From Gillisella terrae (GTDB lineage: Bacteria; Pseudomonadota; Alphaproteobacteria; Rhizobiales; Rhizobiaceae), in contig NZ_SSOA01000004.1 of the NCBI RefSeq assembly GCF_004801395.1, positions 1-64,000 on the forward strand: a stretch of DNA of 64,000 nucleotides, in the 5' to 3' direction. The position numbers and the translations under genes are program-made. Positions 59,358-64,000 of this stretch are shown here, one piece after another. The notes under the pieces were generated by a model, which had not been told where the DNA came from, searched no databases, and saw nothing but the letters and a program-made list of their open reading frames with translations. Positions within the stretch are counted from its first letter, which is position 1. Each line of letters starts with the position of its first letter.

Positions 59358-60041
59358 TCACGGGTGAGAGACAGCATTTGTATCGAAAGAAAGCTTCAAC
59401 TGCGGCGTTTTTCCACCGGGATGGCGCAATTTTGCCGAAATGCCGCGGCTGTGGCCCACATCAATCTCGCTGGCAGGCGGTGCAATCAATGTGGAGGCAA
59501 TCAAGCGACCACCAGAGTAAAGATCGGCCCGCACCGGCGATAAAGTCTGTTTTGTATTGGCGCGGTTTTCAATAATCGCATTCACCACCAGCACATGCAT
59601 GCCATCGGCATCCTGCGGCGTCAGCGTCACATGGGTGAAATCAAGAGCAGGCCCGGTAAACGGCGATGGGCCACGGCTGCCCAGCAGCGTGAAGCCACCC
59701 GCCAGAACAAACACCACCAGCACCAGCACTGACACCAGCGTGGTGAAAGAGCGCTCCGACAACCTGTTGAGCAAAAGGTCTGTCTTGATCAACACGGGAG
59801 AGAGATGCTGCCTCACAAGCATCACCAGAGGATGCGGCTGCCGCTTTGGTGCTGCATTCAACTCCGCCTGCAAGCGGCTTCGCATCGCGCCAACCGGATC
59901 GTGCACCGTGATGAAATCCGCATCCGCCACATCATCGGCCAGCGGAAAACCATTGCGCGGCACTGGGCGCGGCCGATACTCGGGCAACAGGACGTCAACA
60001 TCTGGCTCGACCTGTTTTTGCCGGAAACGGAATGCGTTCAT
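59358..60041 (-). CDS. DUF3426-like membrane protein without zinc finger
   Basis: This 227-residue protein has a hydrophilic N-terminal half, one transmembrane helix (about 100-122) and a C-terminal beta-rich domain (LVVNAIIENRANTKQTLSPVRADLY and SEIDVGHSRG). It recalls the DUF3426 domain of proteins that often lie upstream of ftsE in Rhizobiales and begin with an MJ0042-type zinc ribbon; here no CxxC motif is present. I start at MNAFRFRQ; the frame begins 11 codons earlier. It is divergent from ftsE. Confidence 0.7.
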   Translation of the reverse strand: MNAFRFRQKQVEPDVDVLLPEYRPRPVPRNGFPLADDVADADFITVHDPVGAMRSRLQAELNAAPKRQPHPLVMLVRQHLSPVLIKTDLLLNRLSERSFTTLVSVLVLVVFVLAGGFTLLGSRGPSPFTGPALDFTHVTLTPQDADGMHVLVVNAIIENRANTKQTLSPVRADLYSGGRLIASTLIAPPASEIDVGHSRGISAKLRHPGGKTPQLKLSFDTNAVSHP

Positions 60042-60257
60042 CAATCCCTCGCAAGGCCACATCTCCACGCGCAATTGCGATCACGCACGCAAATGGAATG
60101 AGCCATTGAAACCAATCTCTACAAGTCGTAAATTCGAATGGTTAATGATTTGCAAAATTACCGGATTCTCATTGCATGATCGCGATCTTTACCAAATGGT
60201 AACCGCAGACGTTAAGAAGTAGGCTTTCATCCACTGGCTCAAGACCGGGTTTCTCAA

Positions 60258-60917
60258 TTGATTCACTTCGAAAATGTTGGTCTGCGTTACGGGATGGGGC
60301 CTGAGATCCTCCGCGACCTGACCTTCGACATCCCGAAGCGCTCTTTTCAATTTCTCACCGGCCCCTCGGGCGCTGGCAAGACCACCCTTTTGCGCCTGCT
60401 GTTCATGTCGCTCAAACCGACGCGGGGGCTGATCAGAAGCTTTGGTCGCGACATTACCCAGATCCCCCGTCAGGAATTGCCTCTGCTGCGGCGGCGCGTT
60501 GGCATTGTGTTCCAGGATTTTCAGCTTCTCGACCATTTGACCACCTATGAAAATGTTGCCCTGCCCTTGCGGGTGCGTGGCAAGGAAGAGGCCAGCTACA
60601 AGCAGGATGTGCTGGAACTGTTGAAGTGGGTGGGTCTTGGTGAGCGGATCAATGTTTTGCCCGCTATTCTATCGGGCGGTGAAAAGCAGCGCGCCGCCAT
60701 TGCCCGCGCCTTGATTGATCGCCCGGAGATTCTGCTGGCCGATGAGCCGACCGGCAATGTCGATCCGCCGATGGCTCGCCGCCTGCTCAGCCTGTTTCTG
60801 GAGTTGAACCGGCTCGGCACTGCCGTGGTGATTGCCACCCATGATCTGGCTTTGATGGAGCAGGTCGATGCGCGCCGAATGATTCTCAGCGAAGGGCGGC
60901 TCGATATCTATGAATGA
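60258..60917 (+). CDS. ftsE: Cell division ATP-binding protein FtsE
   Basis: FtsE is the cytoplasmic ATPase of the FtsEX complex, which activates peptidoglycan hydrolases at the septum. The 219-residue protein has Walker A GPSGAGKT (35-42), the ABC signature LSGGEKQRAAIARAL (about 137-151) and Walker B LLADEPTG. The start is TTG at 60258 (IHFENVGLRYG follows, the family N-terminus); no strong Shine-Dalgarno is visible. It overlaps ftsX by eight bases. Confidence 0.95.
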   Translation: MIHFENVGLRYGMGPEILRDLTFDIPKRSFQFLTGPSGAGKTTLLRLLFMSLKPTRGLIRSFGRDITQIPRQELPLLRRRVGIVFQDFQLLDHLTTYENVALPLRVRGKEEASYKQDVLELLKWVGLGERINVLPAILSGGEKQRAAIARALIDRPEILLADEPTGNVDPPMARRLLSLFLELNRLGTAVVIATHDLALMEQVDARRMILSEGRLDIYE

Positions 60918-61941
60918 TCGCAAACCCGCGCCACCTTCGGGCATGAGCAGCCAGAACCAGCCCGCCAAACAGCAGGCCAGACGGGTTTCCATGCAGGTGC
61001 GGCCAACCGGGCCGATTTTGCCGCCCTCCAATATTCAGGGCAATGCGCTGATGGTGGTGATTGCCATCATGGCTTTTCTGGCCTGCCTGACCCTCGGAGC
61101 CGTATCGATGATCCGGGCCACCGCTGCCAGCTGGCAAAGCCAGATTTCGCGCGAGGTAACCATTCAGATAAAGCCAGACGACAACGTGAACATGGATCAG
61201 GCGCTCACCCGCGCCAAAGATCTGGCTCTCAGTTTTGTTGGCACCAAGAGCGGCCAGATTGTCGATGAAGCGGCAACGGCCCGCTTGCTGGAGCCATGGC
61301 TTGGCACCGGGCTGGACATCAAGGATTTACCGGTTCCAAGGCTGGTGATCATCACCATTGATGAAAGCCACCCGCCCGATTTTGCCGCCATGCGCGATCT
61401 TTTATCGACGCAAATTCCCCAGGCCACGCTGGATGACCACCGCAACTGGGTGGACAAGCTGGTCTCCATGGCCCGCACCACGGTGCTGATCGGCTTTGGC
61501 GTCTTGATTCTGGTGTTTACCGCCATGATTCTGACGGTGATTTTTGCCACCCGTGGTGCCTTGTCGGGCAATCGGCACATTATCGAGGTTCTGCATTTTG
61601 TGGGGGCCGAAAGCCAGTTTGTGGCGCGAGAGTTTCAAAAACACTTTCTAAAAATCAGCCTCAAAGGGGCTGGAGCCGGTGGCTTTATGGCCGCGGCCTT
61701 CTTTGCCTTTGCCAGTTTTTTGCAAGACAACACGCTGGCAACCCCGCAAACCGATCAGGCAACAGCCCTGTTTGGCCGGTTTGAAATCGGCTTTTCCGGC
61801 TATTTGGGCATATTTGCCACGATGATTGTCATTGCACTGCTCACAACCCTCACGGCAAGATTGACCGTGATCCGCGCAATCTACGACATTGATCAAATCC
61901 GCTCGGATCCCAGCCGCAGCAGCGGCCTGCCGCTTGATTGA
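60910..61941 (+). CDS. ftsX: Cell division protein FtsX
   Basis: FtsX is the membrane partner of FtsE. The 343-residue protein has a proline/glutamine-rich cytoplasmic N-terminus, a first transmembrane helix (about 48-68) and a periplasmic domain (about 75-190). Three C-terminal helices follow, around a conserved cytoplasmic HIIEVLHFVGAESQFVAREF segment. The peptidoglycan-hydrolase partner is not adjacent, though the M23 peptidase at 720-2669 is a candidate on functional grounds only. Confidence 0.93.
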   Translation: MNDRKPAPPSGMSSQNQPAKQQARRVSMQVRPTGPILPPSNIQGNALMVVIAIMAFLACLTLGAVSMIRATAASWQSQISREVTIQIKPDDNVNMDQALTRAKDLALSFVGTKSGQIVDEAATARLLEPWLGTGLDIKDLPVPRLVIITIDESHPPDFAAMRDLLSTQIPQATLDDHRNWVDKLVSMARTTVLIGFGVLILVFTAMILTVIFATRGALSGNRHIIEVLHFVGAESQFVAREFQKHFLKISLKGAGAGGFMAAAFFAFASFLQDNTLATPQTDQATALFGRFEIGFSGYLGIFATMIVIALLTTLTARLTVIRAIYDIDQIRSDPSRSSGLPLD

Positions 61942-62156
61942 GGCGGCGTGACCATCAAATCGCCGACACAATCCCGACGCATGATCATGCAAAGCGTGGC
62001 AGCGCAGAAGCCCCCTTGTGCACGACCACGCACCATGTGTTTGCGAGATGGCAATGCTGGATAATGTCGGAAACGGATTCCTGTGGCAGTCATTATCCGA
62101 TAGAGATGGCATGACGGTTTGGCTTTGCCATGAAATGATTGCAATATGGACGAGCA

Positions 62157-62870
62157 ATGACGATGCCACCCAATGATCCTTCCACGGATCAACGCCCTCG
62201 CAGGAGCGAGCAATTGAGCCGGCTGTTTCGGCGGAGCGGCTGGCTGCGTCGTGTGTTGCGCTTTGGGGGCTATGCCACGATTCTGATGACTGCTTGCCTG
62301 ATTGGCGGCTTCCTGTATTTCGCCGATACCGTTACCCTGATGCGAGCCCCTGAACATCCAAAGGCCGACGCGATCGTGGTGCTGACCGGCGGCTATCAAC
62401 GCATTGATCAGGCGGTTGATCTGCTGCGAAAGGGTTCTGGACAGCGGCTGCTCATTTCAGGCGTGCATCCCACCACCACATCAAAACAGATCCGCACCAT
62501 GACGCAAAGTTCTTACGATCTCTTCGCCTGCTGCGTCGATATGGGCTATCAGGCCATTGATACCATTGGCAATGCCAATGAAACGGCCCAATGGGTTCAC
62601 GACAAGGGCTATTCCTCTGTGCTGGTCGTCACCAGCAATTATCACATGCAGCGCAGCTTGATGGAATTGCGCCGCACAGCGCCCAACACCCAATTCATCC
62701 CCTATCCGGTCGTCATCTCGGATCTGCGCACCAAAGCATGGTATGCCGATCCTAACGCGCTCCGCACGCTTTTGTCCGAATATGTCAAGATTCTACTCGC
62801 CTCCGCCCGTGATACGATCGGCTGGGGCACCTGGAGCGGGTTGCGCGCCATCAACAAGCCAGTCAGTTGA
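62157..62870 (+). CDS. YdcF family protein (DUF218)
   Basis: This 237-residue protein has one transmembrane helix (about 38-58) and a DUF218/ElyC-SanA-like domain (about 73-215) with KADAIVVLTGGYQRIDQA, a GNANETAQW segment and VVTSNYHMQRSLMELRR. ElyC and SanA are linked to envelope integrity. The ATG at 62157 follows a weak GGAC; the frame begins six codons earlier at a TTG. It is probably co-transcribed with the following plsC-type gene. Confidence 0.88.
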   Translation: MTMPPNDPSTDQRPRRSEQLSRLFRRSGWLRRVLRFGGYATILMTACLIGGFLYFADTVTLMRAPEHPKADAIVVLTGGYQRIDQAVDLLRKGSGQRLLISGVHPTTTSKQIRTMTQSSYDLFACCVDMGYQAIDTIGNANETAQWVHDKGYSSVLVVTSNYHMQRSLMELRRTAPNTQFIPYPVVISDLRTKAWYADPNALRTLLSEYVKILLASARDTIGWGTWSGLRAINKPVS

Positions 62871-62954
62871 GAGGATTACGCTGCATTTATGAGAGAGCTT
62901 CCGCTTGACGTTGAATTCATATAGTCAAGGCATGACACATTTCGGAATCGATAC

Positions 62955-63749
62955 ATGCTTGCTCTGCGCTCTCATCTTTTTAACGTCATCTTTTACGCCA
63001 ACCTGATCCTCTGGATGGTTGTTTGTCTGCCCATTTACTTCTTCTTGCCGCGGAAAACCGCCTATCGCATTCCAAAAGCCTGGGCATTATCCTGTCATTG
63101 GCTGATGAAAACCATTGTCGGCACCACCTTTGAGATTGAAGGGCTCGAGAATATCCCAAAGTCTGGATATATCCTTGCCCCCAAGCATCAATCCTTTTGG
63201 GATACCTATGCTTTGCTGCCCTGGCTGGATGATCCGGTCTATATTCTCAAGCGCGAATTGATGATGATTCCGGTGTTTGGCTGGTATGCCGCCAAACTGA
63301 AGATGATTCCGGTCAATCGCGGCGGCAAGGGCAAGGAAATGATGCTGGTGATGCAACGCGCCGCCGAAGAGATGGAAAATGGTCGCCAGCTGATTATCTT
63401 TCCCGAAGGCACACGCCGCCCGCCGGGCGCGGAACCCGTCTATAAATTCGGTATTGCCCGGCTTTATCGTGATTTAAAGGTGCCCGTTGTGCCGGTGGCG
63501 GTGCATGCAGGGCTGTTTTGGCCGCGCCGCAGCCTGATGCGCTATCCGGGCCATTATAAAATCCGCATTCTGCCGGCCGTAGAGCCGGGCCTGAAACCAA
63601 ATGTGTTTTTTGAAAAACTGATTGAGGATCTGGAGGCAGAGAGCGACAAACTGCTGCTGGACGCGGCAACCACCAATCCGAAACTGCCCTTGCCGCCCAC
63701 GGCTGTCGCGCGTCTTGATGTGATAAGAGGCAAAGCACCTGCTGCATAA
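62955..63749 (+). CDS. plsC: 1-acyl-sn-glycerol-3-phosphate acyltransferase
   Basis: PlsC adds the second acyl chain to form phosphatidic acid. The 264-residue protein has an N-terminal membrane helix (about 12-31), the catalytic H78-QSFW-D83 motif, FPEGTR (about 150) and the VPVVPVAVH segment. The stop codon TAA is contributed by the left end of a composite repeat (GCTGCATAA), so the last two alanine codons may also come from it. Confidence 0.93.
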   Translation: MLALRSHLFNVIFYANLILWMVVCLPIYFFLPRKTAYRIPKAWALSCHWLMKTIVGTTFEIEGLENIPKSGYILAPKHQSFWDTYALLPWLDDPVYILKRELMMIPVFGWYAAKLKMIPVNRGGKGKEMMLVMQRAAEEMENGRQLIIFPEGTRRPPGAEPVYKFGIARLYRDLKVPVVPVAVHAGLFWPRRSLMRYPGHYKIRILPAVEPGLKPNVFFEKLIEDLEAESDKLLLDAATTNPKLPLPPTAVARLDVIRGKAPAA

Positions 63750-63846
63750 TTCCTTAAATCGGAGTGGATTTAAGGCGAAAATTATGCAGCAGCTTAAAAG
63801 TGCTACAGCGTCCTTTGTGCGCCATATTTGGTGAGAGGCGCTGTAA
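63740..63846. repeat. Composite palindromic repeat A+B, copy 3
   Basis: Same module order, orientation and spacing as the copies at 5744 and 38911. Module A begins inside the plsC 3' end; module B has a damaged inner hairpin (GCGCCATATTTGGTGAGAGG). Confidence 0.85.
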
Positions 63847-63860
63847 GTGAAAAACCGCGA

Positions 63861-64000
63861 TCAGATCGGCCCTGACGAGCGCCTGGGAATTAACGTCGGG
63901 CTGGCAATGCGGATTCGGTTTTTGGCCGGAACTGTATCCGCTCTCAGCAGTTCGAGCGCGGCATTGGCGATCTGATCAAAGGGCACTTTGACGGAGGTGA
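63861..64000 (-). CDS. 3' end of a probable LacI-family transcriptional regulator (partial)
   Basis: The last 45 codons of a minus-strand gene run off the right edge. The sequence (VPFDQIANAALELL, then IRIASPTLIPRRSSGP before TGA at 63861-63863) fits the C-terminus of LacI/GalR-type effector domains, where a helix is followed by the strand that ends in a conserved I-x-R-x-S. Codon periodicity is clear, but the identification rests on a short fragment. Confidence 0.55.
   Translation of the reverse strand, partial: TSVKVPFDQIANAALELLRADTVPAKNRIRIASPTLIPRRSSGPI

Overview
The window comes from the chromosome of an alphaproteobacterium, most likely a member of the Rhizobiaceae (Agrobacterium/Allorhizobium/Rhizobium group). 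The evidence is the gene content and order (lysC-ptsP-prfA-prmC-DUF4167-clpB; etfBA and hbd near tlpA-argH-lptM-lysA-TIGR02302; hpt-ftsEX), the lpiA/mprF-acvB lysyl-phosphatidylglycerol pair known from Agrobacterium and Rhizobium, rhizobial intergenic palindromes, and an rRNA-operon leader at the left edge. It is mostly ordinary housekeeping sequence. I see no prophage, transposase, CRISPR array or defence island.

Layout. 1-306 (minus) looks like the promoter and leader of a ribosomal RNA operon whose 16S gene lies just off the left end. 720-12902 holds an M23 endopeptidase (plus), then, all minus, clpB, a DUF4167 protein, prmC-prfA (4-base overlap), ptsP and lysC. 13199-17964 is the mprF-acvB synthase/hydrolase pair and an SH3-domain secreted protein. 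18387-28159 contains ubiG, several small conserved proteins (DUF924, DUF3291, DUF1178, a nitrilase-family amidohydrolase, grxC, a ComF-type phosphoribosyltransferase), a BioC-like methyltransferase, a small Flp-type pilin with a membrane-protein neighbour, and the minus-strand run PPIase-argJ-GNAT-mutT. 28403-43367 contains secA, a flippase-like protein with a CelD/BcsL-type acyltransferase, an acyl-CoA synthetase, an aldehyde dehydrogenase, tRNA-Leu(CAA), a DedA-like protein, dsbB, an HNH nuclease, a 3-methyladenine DNA glycosylase, gluQRS, a YihY-family protein, a short-chain dehydrogenase and a HIG1-type membrane protein. 43512-58116 contains a PduO-type adenosyltransferase, etfB-etfA, a lower-GC metallophosphoesterase, a chemoreceptor, hbd, a glutathione S-transferase, a tlpA-like thioredoxin, argH, lptM, lysA and a TIGR02302 protein. 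58152-64000 contains a receiver-domain protein, hpt, a DUF3426-like membrane protein, ftsEX, a YdcF-like protein, plsC and the 3' end of a probable LacI-type regulator.

Functionally the genes cover translation termination (prfA and its methylase prmC), nitrogen-related phosphotransfer (ptsP), lysine and arginine synthesis (lysC, lysA, argJ, argH), fatty-acid and branched-chain oxidation (acyl-CoA synthetase, etfBA, hbd), envelope biology (M23 peptidase, FtsEX, MprF/AcvB, PlsC, flippase) and thiol chemistry (dsbB, tlpA, grxC).

The least expected material lies between the genes. There are four families of palindromic or mosaic repeats, several of which supply the stop codon of the adjacent gene. 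One RIME-like element is bracketed by two perfect 21-base copies of a terminator hairpin. A truncated copy of that element sits beside a low-GC metallophosphoesterase inserted between etfA and hbd. The etfBA leader carries an operator-like dyad and a 14-codon reading frame with a strong Shine-Dalgarno. A canonical CtrA box lies upstream of the pilin pair.
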